In this document: piece after piece, positions 9,410 to 19,282 of the stretch
Layout of the letters: the number at the start of each line of letters is the position of its first letter
Position numbering within the stretch: position 1 is the stretch's first letter
Assembly: GCF_004135585.1 (NCBI RefSeq)
Contig: NZ_CP035501.1
Span: 4,535,501-4,599,500, forward strand
DNA from: Sphingosinicella sp. BN140058
Lineage (GTDB): Bacteria > Pseudomonadota > Alphaproteobacteria > Sphingomonadales > Sphingomonadaceae
Direction: 5' to 3'
DNA length: 64,000 nt
The notes under the pieces: generated by a model
Database searches by the model: none
Told to the model about the DNA's origin: nothing
What the model saw: only the letters and a program-made list of their open reading frames with translations
Translations under genes and position numbers: made by a program

Positions 9410-10345
9410 TCAGGACGCCTTCAACGTCTCGCGCTTGATCGGTCGCACTTTCGCCATGTCGTTGCGGATCGTTGTCGCCGCGACGCCGCCTTCGCCCATG
9501 GCATGGCTGATCTGGTCGAGACCGAGTACGACGTCGCCTGCGGCGTAGAGGCCGGGGACGCTGGTGCGCTGGTGGCTGTCGACGACGAGGACGCCCTCGT
9601 GCAGCGCCGCGCCGAGCTGCAGCGCCAGTTCGACATGGGTGTCGGATCCCAGCGCTGGATAGACGCTGTCGAACGTGTAATGGCCTTCCGCCGTGTCGAC
9701 GACGATGCAATCGTCGTGCGCGGCGACGGCCTGACACGGGCCGTCGACGGTGACGATGTCGAACTCGGCAAGCCGCGCTTGATCCTCTTCCGAGAGGCAG
9801 TGCGCCATGTCCGGCGCGATCAGGGTGACGTCTTCCGTGAAGCCGCGCAGGAACACCGCTTCGGCAACGCCGTGGCTGCCGCTGCCGATCACGCCCAGTT
9901 TCTTGTCGGTGACTTCGTAGCCGTCGCAGATCGGGCAATAGCGGATCAGCCCGCGCTGCAGCGCTTCGTCATGCAATTCCTCGTCCATCGGCGGCTTGCG
10001 GTTGGTGACTCCGGTGGCGAGCAGGATCGTGCGGGTGATCACCGATCCCTCGCCCCATTCCGCGCGAAAGCCGCCTTCGATCCGGTCGATCCGGGTCACC
10101 CGGCCGCTGACGACGGAGGCGCCGTATTTCTGCGCCTGCTCCTTCATCCGCGCCACCAGCTCCTTGCCGGAAATGCCTTCCGGATAGCCGGCATGATTGT
10201 GGGTGCAGGGGATCCAGCCGGCGCGGCTGTTGCCGGCGTCCACCACCTTCAGCGACAGGTGAAAACGGGTCAGATAGATGGCGGCGGTGAGCCCGGCGGG
10301 GCCGCCGCCGATCACCAGGCAGTCGTAACAGGGTTCTTCGCTCAT
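9410..10345 (-). CDS. thioredoxin-reductase-like FAD/NAD(P) oxidoreductase
   Basis: About 311 aa from ATG 10345 (an in-frame ATG at 10402 is also possible; neither has a strong ribosome site). An FAD-binding GGGPAGLTAA lies near the N-terminus and the NAD(P)-binding GVIGSGSHGVAEA in the middle. A redox pair CPIC in YCPICDGYE replaces the usual CATC-type TrxB motif. The C-terminal FAD motif is GLYAAGDV. It is likely a thioredoxin/peroxide-type reductase with an unknown partner. It converges with the decarboxylase gene (6 bp apart) and diverges from the serine hydrolase gene. Confidence 0.88.
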   Translation of the reverse strand: MSEEPCYDCLVIGGGPAGLTAAIYLTRFHLSLKVVDAGNSRAGWIPCTHNHAGYPEGISGKELVARMKEQAQKYGASVVSGRVTRIDRIEGGFRAEWGEGSVITRTILLATGVTNRKPPMDEELHDEALQRGLIRYCPICDGYEVTDKKLGVIGSGSHGVAEAVFLRGFTEDVTLIAPDMAHCLSEEDQARLAEFDIVTVDGPCQAVAAHDDCIVVDTAEGHYTFDSVYPALGSDTHVELALQLGAALHEGVLVVDSHQRTSVPGLYAAGDVVLGLDQISHAMGEGGVAATTIRNDMAKVRPIKRETLKAS

Positions 10346-10471
10346 GGCCGCTTGAGCGCATCGCGGAGAAGCGGGTTCCGTCGTTGCATTGCCGGTCAGC
10401 ATCGGTGCGAGACTCTAACGAGAGCTTCGGTTTAAGGATCTGGATCTGAATGGCATGAGAGGGTGGACGCA

Positions 10472-11962
10472 GTGCAAGTTACAAGGTTTGTTGTTGCGGG
10501 CCTACTCGCGCTCTTCAGCGTCCCGGCCGGTGCCGCCGATCGCGCCAAGATCGCGGCGGCCGTGCCGGAGATCGACCGGATCTTCGAAACGTTCCAGAAG
10601 GACTCGCATGCCCCCGGCCTCGTCTACGGCATCGTGGCGGACGGGCAACTCGTCCGTGTGAAGGCCTTCGGGGTCCAGGATCTCGGGGCAAAGCGGCCCG
10701 TGACTCCGGACAGCCTGTTCCGCATCGCCTCGATGTCGAAGGCGTTTACCGCGCTTGCGATCCTGAAACTGCGCGACGAGGGCAAGCTCTCGCTCGATGC
10801 CCTCGCCGAAACTTACGTGCCCGAGCTCAAGGCCTGGAAATATCCGACCGCAGATTCGCCGCGCATCCGGGTGCGAGACCTGCTCAGCCATGCGGGCGGC
10901 TTCGTCACCGACGATCCCTGGGGCGATCGCCAGCAGGTGATCACCGAGGCCGAGTTCACGGCGATGCTGAAGACGGGCGTGCCGTTCACCCGCGCACCGC
11001 AGACGGCATTCGAATATTCGAACTTCGGCTACGCCCTGCTTGGCCGGATCGTCACCAATGTCTCCGGCACGCCCTATGATGAGTATATTTCGCGGAGGAT
11101 CCAGCGGCCGCTCGGCATGGCCTCCACCAGCTACGACGTTCCCGCCTCCCCCATGGTGCGGCGGGCGATCGGCTACCGCTGGGAAAATGAGGCCTGGTCC
11201 GAGGAGCCGACCATGCGCCACGGCGTGTTCGGCGCGATGGGCGGCGTCCAGACCAGCGCCAATGATTATGCCCGCTGGTTGGCATTCCTGCTCTCGGCCT
11301 GGCCGCCGCGCGACGACAGGGACAGCGGCCCGGTGCGGCGCTCGACCGTGCGCGAGATGGCGCTCGGCTCCAACTTTGCCCGGCTGCGGCAGCGCTTCGG
11401 CTCCACATCGGCGACCCAGGCGGCGGCCTATGGCATGGGCCTGATCCAGGCCGAGGATCCGGAACTGGGTAACACGTTGAGTCACGGTGGCGGCTATCCC
11501 GGCTACGGATCGCACATGCTGCTGCTCACCGATCAGGGCGTCGGCATTTTCGTGTTCAGCAACCGCACCTACAATGGCGGCTCCGGCGCTGCGTGGGACG
11601 CCGCGATGGCGCTCCACCGCGCTGGCGCGATTCCGAAGCGGACTTTGCCGATAAGTGCCGCCCTCGCGGAGGGCTACCGCGCCGCCGGCGCGATGTTCGC
11701 CGCCGGCAGTATCGAAGCCGCCCGCGCGCAGCTTGCGATGAATTTCCTGATGGATCGCTCGCCGGCCAATTGGGAGAAGGAACTGGCGGAGGTCAAACGC
11801 CAAGTCGGCGACTGTCGCACCGACAGCGCCGTGACGCCGACCGGCGCGCTCTCCGGCACTTTCCGCTGGAGCTGCGCGCGGGGCAGCGTCGAAGGCCAGC
11901 TGCTGCTCGCGCCGACCAACCCGGCGACGATCCAGGCCTTCCGCTACACGATCATCCACTAG
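10472..11962 (+). CDS. serine beta-lactamase-like hydrolase (class C/PBP4* fold), exported
   Basis: About 496 aa with an N-terminal signal peptide ending near AGAA. The catalytic motif SMSK (SxxK), the YSN motif in [11 protein letters not shown] and HGGGYPG (KTG-equivalent) are present. The GTG at 10472 was preferred to the GTG at 10463 because GAGAGGG ends 8 nt upstream of it and overlaps the other start. Family members include D-aminopeptidases, esterases and class C-like enzymes, so antibiotic resistance should not be assumed. It lies between rimM and trmD. Confidence 0.9.
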   Translation: MQVTRFVVAGLLALFSVPAGAADRAKIAAAVPEIDRIFETFQKDSHAPGLVYGIVADGQLVRVKAFGVQDLGAKRPVTPDSLFRIASMSKAFTALAILKLRDEGKLSLDALAETYVPELKAWKYPTADSPRIRVRDLLSHAGGFVTDDPWGDRQQVITEAEFTAMLKTGVPFTRAPQTAFEYSNFGYALLGRIVTNVSGTPYDEYISRRIQRPLGMASTSYDVPASPMVRRAIGYRWENEAWSEEPTMRHGVFGAMGGVQTSANDYARWLAFLLSAWPPRDDRDSGPVRRSTVREMALGSNFARLRQRFGSTSATQAAAYGMGLIQAEDPELGNTLSHGGGYPGYGSHMLLLTDQGVGIFVFSNRTYNGGSGAAWDAAMALHRAGAIPKRTLPISAALAEGYRAAGAMFAAGSIEAARAQLAMNFLMDRSPANWEKELAEVKRQVGDCRTDSAVTPTGALSGTFRWSCARGSVEGQLLLAPTNPATIQAFRYTIIH

Positions 11963-12074
11963 CGTCGATTGCTCCCCTCCCTGGAAGGGAGGGGATGAAG
12001 AAAGAGGGTGCGCCAAGAGGCAGCGCGGACGCACCCCTCTCGCTAACCAGCCCGCCCGCCGCTACGGGAGCGGC

Positions 12075-12812
12075 ATGACCTGGGCAGCAACCATCCTCAC
12101 TCTGTATCCCGAGATGTTTCCGGGTCCGCTCGGCCACAGCCTGGCGGGAAGGGCGCTGGGGGAGGGGATCTGGTCCCTCGACGCCGTTCAGATCCGGGAC
12201 TTCGCAAGCGACAGGCATCGCTCGGTCGACGATACGCCTGCCGGTGGCGGTGCTGGGATGGTGATGCGTGCCGACGTGCTCGGTCGTGCGATCGACGATG
12301 TTCTCGCGCGCCGTCCCGACGCACCTTTGCTGGCGATGACTCCGCGCGGCGAGCCGCTGACCCAGAATCTGGTTCGTGGCCTTGCGAAAGGCCCTGGCGT
12401 GTCGATCTTGTGCGGCCGCTTCGAAGGGTTTGACGAACGCGTGTTCGAGGCACGACCCATTCTGCCGGTATCGATCGGAGATTACGTGCTTTCCGGCGGC
12501 GAGATGGGCGCCCTGTCCCTTCTCGATGCTTGCATTCGGCTGCTTCCCGGCGTAATGGGCGCGGCTCTGAGCGGTGAGGAGGAAAGCTTCGAAGGCGGCC
12601 TTCTCGAATACCCTCATTATACCCGACCTCTTGAATGGGAAGGGCGCAGGATCCCCGAAGTGCTGCGATCGGGGGATCATGCGAAGATCGCCGCTTGGCG
12701 CAAAGCCAGAGCGGTCGAGGATACACGGCTAAGGCGGCCGGACCTGATCGAACGTCACGGGGACGTTCGAAGGCGGTCGCCCTCTGGTGCGCAGCGCGAA
12801 GAAGAGAGTTGA
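12075..12812 (+). CDS. trmD: tRNA (guanine37-N1)-methyltransferase
   Basis: This SPOUT enzyme of 245 aa makes m1G37 in tRNA and prevents frameshifting. Diagnostic stretches are [28 protein letters not shown] and the trefoil-knot segment [13 protein letters not shown]. It ends with [11 protein letters not shown], as in orthologues. Five bases separate its stop from rplS. A short repeat-bearing spacer (11963-12074) precedes it. Confidence 0.98.
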   Translation: MTWAATILTLYPEMFPGPLGHSLAGRALGEGIWSLDAVQIRDFASDRHRSVDDTPAGGGAGMVMRADVLGRAIDDVLARRPDAPLLAMTPRGEPLTQNLVRGLAKGPGVSILCGRFEGFDERVFEARPILPVSIGDYVLSGGEMGALSLLDACIRLLPGVMGAALSGEEESFEGGLLEYPHYTRPLEWEGRRIPEVLRSGDHAKIAAWRKARAVEDTRLRRPDLIERHGDVRRRSPSGAQREEES

Positions 12813-12817
12813 AGACG

Positions 12818-13273
12818 ATGAACCTCATTCAGCAGCTCGAGGCCGAGCAGATCGAGCAGCTCAGCGCTGCCCGCCCGATTCCGGAATTCCGCCCGGGCGA
12901 TACGCTCCGCGTCGGCGTCCGCGTCGTCGAAGGCGACCGTACCCGTATTCAGAATTACGAAGGCGTCTGCATCGCCCGCGCCAATCGCGGCCTCGGCAGC
13001 AGCTTCACCGTTCGCAAGATCAGCTTCGGCGAAGGTGTCGAGCGGGTTTTCCCGCTCTACTCGCCGAACATCGATTCGATCGACGTCGTCCGCCGCGGCG
13101 CCGTTCGTCGTGCCAAGCTCTACTATCTGCGTGGCCGCACCGGTAAGGCCGCCCGCATCGCCGAGCGCCGCGATCCGCGCCCGCTCGCCGAAGCAAAGGC
13201 CGCTGCAGCGGCTGCCGCTGCCGCCGCTGCCGCGCCGACCCCGGCGCCGGCGACGGACACCGCCGAGAGCTGA
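12818..13273 (+). CDS. rplS: 50S ribosomal protein L19 with Ala-rich tail
   Basis: 151 aa; residues 1-115 are canonical L19 ([62 protein letters not shown]). An Ala/Pro-rich extension of ~30 residues follows. GAAGAGAG precedes the ATG. It is cotranscribed with trmD and followed by a strong intrinsic terminator. Confidence 0.98.
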   Translation: MNLIQQLEAEQIEQLSAARPIPEFRPGDTLRVGVRVVEGDRTRIQNYEGVCIARANRGLGSSFTVRKISFGEGVERVFPLYSPNIDSIDVVRRGAVRRAKLYYLRGRTGKAARIAERRDPRPLAEAKAAAAAAAAAAAAPTPAPATDTAES

Positions 13274-13304
13274 GCTCTCGCGGCACACGGCCGAAAAGGA
13301 AACG

Positions 13305-13335
13305 AGGCGGGGAGGGCAACCTTCCCGCCTTTTTC
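13305..13335 (+). terminator. rho-independent terminator after trmD-rplS
   Basis: AGGCGGG (13305-13311) pairs with CCCGCCT (13324-13330), extended by further pairing in the loop, and is followed by TTTTTC. It lies 32 nt after the rplS stop. Confidence 0.85.
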
Positions 13336-13417
13336 GTTCCCGTCCCGTCCCGCACCGAGGTGATGCGGCAGCGTTATGCGCTTTCACCGGCGAGGCTCCG
13401 CCTCTACGACGGCGCAC

Positions 13418-15637
13418 ATGCGTAAGATCTTGATGCCGATGATTGCTGCCGCCGCGATGCCCGCACTTTCCACTCCAGGGCAGGCCGCCGAGCTGACCCT
13501 GGAGCGGCTGTTCCAGAGCCCGGCGCTTGCCGGGCCGACGCCGCGCAAACCGACCCTGTCGCCCGATGGTCGTCTCGTCACCTTGCTGCGCAATCGTGCC
13601 GACGAGAAGGATCGTTTCGATCTGTGGGCGATCGACGCTGCAACCGGTGCGGCGCGGATGCTGGTCGATTCGGCGAGGATCGGCAGCGGTGCCGAAGTCT
13701 CCGAAGAGGAGAAGATGCGTCGCGAGCGACTGCGCATCGCCGGCACCAAGGGCATCACCGATTATGCCTGGGCGCCGGACGGCAAGTCCATCCTCGTGCC
13801 GATCGATGGCGATCTCTATCTCGCAGCCCTCGACGGCAAGGTTCGCCGGATGACCGAAAGTGCGGCAACGGAGATCGACGCGAAGGTCTCGCCGAAGGGA
13901 CGCAGCCTCTCTTTCCTGCGCGACCAGAATCTCTATGTGCTCGAGCTCGCCTCCGGTACGGAAAAGGCGCTGACCAGCGATGGCGGCGGCACTCTGAGCT
14001 GGGGCGCGGCCGAGTTCGTCGCCCAAGAAGAGATGCGGCGCTACACCGGTTACTGGTGGTCGCCCGACGATCGTTACCTCGCGGTCGCACGCGTCGACGA
14101 AAGCCCGGTTGCGGTCGTCACCCGCGCCGCGATCGGTGCCGAGGGGACCAAGCTCGTCGAACAGCGTTACCCGGCCGCAGGCACCAGCAATGCGCTGGTC
14201 GATCTCTACATCTTCAAACCCGACGGCAGCGGCCGCCTGAAGGTCGACCTCGGCACCGATCCCGACGTCTACCTCACCCGGGTCGACTGGGCACGCGACG
14301 GCAAGAGTCTGTTCGTTCAGCGGATGAGCCGCGACCAGAAACGGCTCGACGTTCTGCGCGTCGATCCGGCCTCCGGCGCGTCCGAGATCGTGTTCAGCGA
14401 AACCTCGCCGACCTGGGTGAACCTGCACGACAATCTCCGCCCGCTTCCCGACGGCAGTCTGATCTGGTCCTCGGAACGGTCCGGCTTCTCCCATCTCTAT
14501 CGCTGGAAGGCGGGCGAATGGATCCAGCTCACCAGCGGCGAGTGGGCGGTGGAAGAGGTTGCCGGTATCGACGAGAAGAAGCACCTCGTCTACTTCACCG
14601 GCACGGCCGAGACGCCGATCGAGCAGCAGCTCTACCGGGTGCGCTACGACAAGCCCGGCAAGGCGGAGCGGGTGACCGAAGCCGGCTGGTGGAACGGCGT
14701 CGAAATGGACGACAAAGCGACGCGTGCGCTGGTCAGCCGCTCCAATCCGACCCAGCCGGGTCAGGTCTATCTCGCCGACGCAAACGGCAAGCGGCTGGCC
14801 TGGGTCGAACAGAACAAGCTCGACGCGGATCACCCCTACGCACCCTATCTTGCGAGTCATGTCGCGCCGCAATTCGGCACGATTAGGGGGGCGGACGGAT
14901 CGGACCTCCACTATCGCATGCTGTCGCCGCCGCCCGAGCCGGGCAAGCGATACCCCGTCTTCGTCCATGTCTATGGCGGCCCGCACGGCCAGCTCGTCAC
15001 CCGCGCCTGGTATCGCGATCTTCCACTCGAGCAATATCTGGTCGATCAGGGTTGGGTGGTGTTCACCCTGGACAATCGCGGCACCAACCGTCGCGGCACC
15101 AGGTTCGAGAACGCCATCCATCACGCGATGGGCGGTGCCGAGGTCGCGGACCAGCTTGCCGGTGTCGACTGGCTGAAGCGGCAGGACTTCGTCGATCCGG
15201 CGAAGATCTCGGTGATGGGGTGGTCCTATGGCGGCTACATGACGCTGAAGCTGCTCGAGCAGGCGCCGGGCACTTTCGCCGCCGGTGTCGCCGTGGCGCC
15301 GGTGACCCGCTGGGAGCTGTACGATACCTTCTACACCGAGCGCTACCTCGGCAATCCCGCCATCGATGCCAAGCCGTACGAAACCTCCGGTGCGCTCGAG
15401 CAATCGAGCCGGATCGCCGATCCGTTGCTGATCATCCACGGCATGGCCGACGACAACGTGGTGTTCGAGAACAGCACGGCGATCATCGCCAAGCTTCAGC
15501 GCGAGAAGAAGCCTTTCGAGCTGATGGTCTATCCCGGCGCGACCCACGCCATCGCCGGCGAAGGTCCGCAGACCCACGTCTGGCAGACGATCACCGGCTT
15601 CCTCGATCGCCGGGTGAAGGGCGAAGAGGCCAGGTAA
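13418..15637 (+). CDS. S9 family prolyl oligopeptidase / dipeptidyl peptidase IV-like, exported
   Basis: 739 aa. A signal peptide precedes a beta-propeller DPP4 N-terminal region (residues ~60-480) and an alpha/beta-hydrolase domain. The nucleophile Ser603 lies in GWSYGGYM, the acid in GMADDNV, and His710 in ATHAI. DPP4-type enzymes cut X-Pro or X-Ala dipeptides from peptide N-termini. ATG 13418 starts the signal peptide. It converges with the M28 peptidase gene, leaving 6 bp between stops. It is one of four exported peptidases in the first 24 kb. Confidence 0.95.
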   Translation: MRKILMPMIAAAAMPALSTPGQAAELTLERLFQSPALAGPTPRKPTLSPDGRLVTLLRNRADEKDRFDLWAIDAATGAARMLVDSARIGSGAEVSEEEKMRRERLRIAGTKGITDYAWAPDGKSILVPIDGDLYLAALDGKVRRMTESAATEIDAKVSPKGRSLSFLRDQNLYVLELASGTEKALTSDGGGTLSWGAAEFVAQEEMRRYTGYWWSPDDRYLAVARVDESPVAVVTRAAIGAEGTKLVEQRYPAAGTSNALVDLYIFKPDGSGRLKVDLGTDPDVYLTRVDWARDGKSLFVQRMSRDQKRLDVLRVDPASGASEIVFSETSPTWVNLHDNLRPLPDGSLIWSSERSGFSHLYRWKAGEWIQLTSGEWAVEEVAGIDEKKHLVYFTGTAETPIEQQLYRVRYDKPGKAERVTEAGWWNGVEMDDKATRALVSRSNPTQPGQVYLADANGKRLAWVEQNKLDADHPYAPYLASHVAPQFGTIRGADGSDLHYRMLSPPPEPGKRYPVFVHVYGGPHGQLVTRAWYRDLPLEQYLVDQGWVVFTLDNRGTNRRGTRFENAIHHAMGGAEVADQLAGVDWLKRQDFVDPAKISVMGWSYGGYMTLKLLEQAPGTFAAGVAVAPVTRWELYDTFYTERYLGNPAIDAKPYETSGALEQSSRIADPLLIIHGMADDNVVFENSTAIIAKLQREKKPFELMVYPGATHAIAGEGPQTHVWQTITGFLDRRVKGEEAR

Positions 15638-15643
15638 ATCTGG

Positions 15644-17854
15644 TCACACCCGGAGCTTGCGGAAGGCGAGGCTGCGATCGGGCGCATATTGCGGGGCGGC
15701 GTCGGCGGGGCGGGCATCGACCAGCCATGCCGCCCCGGCCGGCAACCCGCTGCGGGTTGAGACGGCGAGGACGTCCACCTGTTTGCGGCCGCCGATCGTG
15801 AGTTCGAACACCAGCCCGTCGCAGCTGCGCCCATTGCAGGTCAACAGATAATGTTCCTCCTTGCCGCCGGTTCCGAACCGGCTCGTTGTTCCGGCCACGG
15901 CGATGGCGTGAAGGCCGGCATCCGGGTCGGCGCGCAGGAAGAGGCTCTCCGCGCCGCCGGAATGAAGGCGTAGCCTCACGCGTCTGCCCTCGGCGGTCAT
16001 GTGCTCGGCAAGCTTTTCGAGCGACGGAGCGCCAAGTTGGACCGCGGGGGCATCGGCCGTGCGCACATGCGCCGGGGACCAAGGCAGTTTGTCGTCCCGG
16101 GTCCGGGCAGCGACACGCGCAGGAAGAGGTCCGCCGTCATGTGAGACGAGCCACTGGCCCTTTCGCGCGTCCGCATTCCATGCATAGTCGATCCGGAATT
16201 GCTGTTTGCGCTCGGGACCATAAGCAGGGGCCAGCGCGATCATCGCCCAGCCGATCCCTGCCGCGGCGGCGCAGACCAGCAATGCCGGTCCTCTTCGCGC
16301 ATCTCTCAGCAGCGGCCACAGCTCGATCAGCAGGGGCAGGAGGATGATCGCCGCCACCGGGGCGAACGCCCAGGCCATGCGGAAGTCGAGCAGCACCTCC
16401 GCGAGGTGAAGGATCGGCCCCCAGGTAAGAAGCAGGAGCAGCCAGGCGAGCAGAGCTCCGATCCGCTCGGCGTGGGGGTAGCGATGTAGGGCCATGCCGG
16501 CCGCAGCGACGGCGGGCGGCGCGAGGAAGAAGATCGCGCCGCCGGGAGCGCGCAACGCAATCAGACCGCCGATCAGGAGAAAGAGGAGCCAGAAGGCCGC
16601 GCGCAGCGGGCGCGTGGCCGCCGGCTTCAGCCATAGCAACAGCGCCGCGGCGGTTGCTGCCGCCGATATGTCGATGGCGCTCGACATCACTTCCGGGTGG
16701 GCACGCCAGAAGTATCCGCCCTTGATCGTGCCGACGAGAATGGCGCCGAGCAAGGTCACCACGACGCTGCCAACGAGCGACAGGAGGATCGCCGCGACGG
16801 CCCGTCCGATGCCGGCGCGCCGCCGCCAGGTGAGCAGCGCGAAGACGGCGGTCAGTCCGGCGAGTGCCGCCATTCCCACCCAGAGCGGGAAGTGCACCAG
16901 CAGGCGCCCGAGCAGATCGGCATAAAGGACGGTGCCGGACGCGGCCGGTGCCGTGCCGTCTGCCAGCGACAGCGTCGCCGCCAGCGCCTGGTCGCCCATA
17001 TGCTGAACGCTGCGGCGGTCCAGCCCGGCGATGCTGTCGTCGGCGCTGTGGTAGCGGCTCTCGTTGCCGATCAGCGCGAAGTTGAGCATCGTCCACGGCT
17101 TGCCCGCGAACACCGTCACGTCGGTGGCGTTGGGGATCAGGGCATAAGCGTCGGCGGTCATAGAACTCGCAACCGGACGCACGGTGCTGCGGGCGAAGGC
17201 GGTGATGGCCGGAGCATTCGGGCGGCTGGTCTCGAACATGATCGCCGGCCCGGTCACGCCGCGCGCTTCCATGTTCACTACGGCGCCGACCCGAGCCGCG
17301 AGCGGGTCGCGGTCCACGAAGAAGCGGGCGCCGAGCAGGCCTGCTTCTTCGCCATCCGTGAACAGCAAGGTGACCGGGCGCTGCAGATTCCTCGCCCGCA
17401 CCAGAGCGGCGATCTCCAGCGCCGCGGCGACGCCGATCCCGTCGTCGCCCGCGCCGGGCCCAGCCGGGGTGGAATCATAATGCGAGGCGATCAGGAGATG
17501 GCTGCCGCTCTGGTTCGGATTGATCGTCGCGCGAACGTTGCGCACCCGGGCACAGGTGACGACGCGGAACGCTCCCAGTCCGCCGCAGGCGATGCCGTCG
17601 GTGACGACCGGCGTCAGGCCAAGCGTGCGCAGTTCGGTGAGCAGCCGTTCCCGCACCGCGTCGTTGGCCGCGCTGTCGACCGGATGCGGACGCTCGTCGC
17701 CGAGGATGCGGGTGAGCCGGCCCATCGCTCGAGCGGTGTCGAACTGTCCGGCGGCGGGCGCTCTGACGGGCGGCGGCGCGAGGAGGGCTCCCTTGAACGC
17801 AAGCGCGAGCAGCGCCAGTCCCAGGATCAGTGCCGCGATCAGTCCACGCTTCAT
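15644..17854 (-). CDS. M28 family zinc peptidase with multi-pass membrane C-terminal half
   Basis: 736 aa. An N-terminal signal/anchor (MKRGLIAALILGLALLALAF) precedes the M28 domain (~40-300) with zinc ligands in SHYDSTPAGPGAGDDG, catalytic/ligand FTDGEEAGLLG and NMEARG. Residues ~320-580 hold about seven or eight hydrophobic helices, followed by a ~150 aa soluble tail. This layout resembles the eukaryotic ER Fxna/ERMP1-type M28 proteins. It is probably an aminopeptidase facing the periplasm. It diverges from asd. Confidence 0.92.
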   Translation of the reverse strand: MKRGLIAALILGLALLALAFKGALLAPPPVRAPAAGQFDTARAMGRLTRILGDERPHPVDSAANDAVRERLLTELRTLGLTPVVTDGIACGGLGAFRVVTCARVRNVRATINPNQSGSHLLIASHYDSTPAGPGAGDDGIGVAAALEIAALVRARNLQRPVTLLFTDGEEAGLLGARFFVDRDPLAARVGAVVNMEARGVTGPAIMFETSRPNAPAITAFARSTVRPVASSMTADAYALIPNATDVTVFAGKPWTMLNFALIGNESRYHSADDSIAGLDRRSVQHMGDQALAATLSLADGTAPAASGTVLYADLLGRLLVHFPLWVGMAALAGLTAVFALLTWRRRAGIGRAVAAILLSLVGSVVVTLLGAILVGTIKGGYFWRAHPEVMSSAIDISAAATAAALLLWLKPAATRPLRAAFWLLFLLIGGLIALRAPGGAIFFLAPPAVAAAGMALHRYPHAERIGALLAWLLLLLTWGPILHLAEVLLDFRMAWAFAPVAAIILLPLLIELWPLLRDARRGPALLVCAAAAGIGWAMIALAPAYGPERKQQFRIDYAWNADARKGQWLVSHDGGPLPARVAARTRDDKLPWSPAHVRTADAPAVQLGAPSLEKLAEHMTAEGRRVRLRLHSGGAESLFLRADPDAGLHAIAVAGTTSRFGTGGKEEHYLLTCNGRSCDGLVFELTIGGRKQVDVLAVSTRSGLPAGAAWLVDARPADAAPQYAPDRSLAFRKLRV

Positions 17855-18066
17855 CCTCGATCCCCTTGCCGCGCACCGATGATAGCTCTCCCTCTCCAGT
17901 CGTCAAAATCGTGCACTCCGGATCCCGAAAAGCCACATCTTCGCGGAAGATTGGGAGATGAGGACGGTTATGGGATCCCAAACCTGCTTCCGCCCTCTCA
18001 GATGGCGATTGTAAAATGCGCGAAAATGCCTAACTGGGGCGCTGCAGTTTCAGGAGATGGTTCGAG

Positions 18067-19095
18067 ATGGGTTATCGGGTGGTGGTCGTCGGCGCGACCG
18101 GCAATGTCGGGCGCGAGATGCTCAATATCCTCCACGAGCGGCAGTTTCCGCTGGACGACATCGCCGCCGTGGCCTCGCCGCGCTCGACCGGAAACGTCAT
18201 CGATTTCGGCGACAGCGGCCGCGAGCTCAAGGTCAAGAATATCGAGCATTTCGATTGGGCCGGATGGGACATCGCCCTGTTCGCGGCGGGCTCGGCGGTG
18301 TCGAAGGAATATGCGCCCAAGGCGGCTGCGGCCGGCTGCACGGTGATCGACAACAGCTCGCTCTACCGCATGGATCCGGACGTCCCGCTGATCGTACCCG
18401 AGGTCAACGCCCACGCCATCGACGGCTATACTAAGCGCAACATCATCGCCAATCCCAACTGCTCGACCGCGCAGTTGGTGGTGGCGCTGAAGCCGCTTCA
18501 TGACCGCGCGAAGATCAAGCGCGTCGTCGTCGCGACCTATCAGTCGGTCTCCGGCGCCGGCAAGAGCGGCATGGACGAACTGTTCGAGCAGAGCCGGAAC
18601 ATCTTCGTCGGCGACGCGAACGAGCCGACCTTCTTCACCAAGCAGATCGCGTTCAACGTCATCCCGCACATCGACGTCTTCCTGGACGACGGCTCAACCA
18701 AGGAAGAGTGGAAGATGGTGGTCGAGACCAAGAAGATCCTCGATCCCAAGATCAAGCTGACCGCGACCTGCGTGCGCGTGCCGGTTTTCGTCGGCCATTC
18801 GGAGGCGGTCAACATCGAGTTCGAGGACGAGATCTCGGCCGAGGAAGCCCAGAACATCCTGCGTGAAGCGCCTGGTGTGATGCTCGTCGACAAGCGCGAG
18901 GACGGCGGATACGTCACCCCGGTCGAAGCGGTCGGCGAATATGCCACCTATATCAGCCGCGTCCGTGAGGATCCGACCGTCGATAACGGCCTCAGCCTGT
19001 GGTGCGTCTCCGACAATCTCCGCAAGGGTGCCGCGCTCAACGCCGTCCAGATCGCCGAACTGCTCGGCCGCCGCCACCTGCAGAAGGCGGCGTAA
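18067..19095 (+). CDS. asd: aspartate-semialdehyde dehydrogenase
   Basis: This enzyme of 342 aa reduces aspartyl-4-phosphate to the semialdehyde for lysine/DAP, threonine and methionine synthesis. The NADP-binding VVVGATGNVGREML is at the N-terminus. Catalytic Cys132 is in NPNCST, with the conserved YQSVSGAGKSGM. Length is normal. It stands alone, with a clear hairpin after its stop. The 212 bp divergent spacer upstream probably holds promoters for asd and the M28 gene. Confidence 0.97.
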   Translation: MGYRVVVVGATGNVGREMLNILHERQFPLDDIAAVASPRSTGNVIDFGDSGRELKVKNIEHFDWAGWDIALFAAGSAVSKEYAPKAAAAGCTVIDNSSLYRMDPDVPLIVPEVNAHAIDGYTKRNIIANPNCSTAQLVVALKPLHDRAKIKRVVVATYQSVSGAGKSGMDELFEQSRNIFVGDANEPTFFTKQIAFNVIPHIDVFLDDGSTKEEWKMVVETKKILDPKIKLTATCVRVPVFVGHSEAVNIEFEDEISAEEAQNILREAPGVMLVDKREDGGYVTPVEAVGEYATYISRVREDPTVDNGLSLWCVSDNLRKGAALNAVQIAELLGRRHLQKAA

Positions 19096-19101
19096 GGAGT
19101 T

Positions 19102-19126
19102 CGCCTCGAAGTGGTACTTCGAGGCG
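19102..19126 (+). terminator. perfect hairpin after asd (family D)
   Basis: CGCCTCGAAGT / ACTTCGAGGCG, 11 bp arms with a 3 nt GGT loop, 6 nt after the asd stop. The core AAGTGGTACTT is identical to the hairpin at 23406-23430. Confidence 0.75.
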
Positions 19127-19136
19127 GTTATCTTAT

Positions 19137-19265
19137 CTCGTCATCCCAGCGAAAGCTGGGATCTCCTCGACATTGCGCACCCGCGTTTATGACAGGCGCC
19201 GGCGACCTCTCGTTCTGAGATCCCAGCTGAAGTTCACCCTGAGCGTGCCGAAGGGCTGGGATGAC
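19137..19265. repeat. family B repeats in opposite orientations
   Basis: TCATCCCAGCGAAAGCTGGGA (19141-19161) and, about 70 bp later, a split copy GAGATCCCAGC...GCTGGGATGACG (19219-19265). They lie between the asd terminator and the convergent YitT gene. Confidence 0.6.
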
Positions 19266-19282
19266 GTGTGGAGCTCGGTATC

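Noticed and set aside
10472..11962. Calling the serine hydrolase an antibiotic-resistance beta-lactamase
   Set aside because: SxxK, YSN and an HGG motif also occur in esterases and D-aminopeptidases; the sequence alone does not support resistance.
12755..15577. 940-codon open frame on the minus strand across rplS and the S9 peptidase
   Set aside because: It spans two well-supported genes and a terminator on the other strand, with no recognisable domain.
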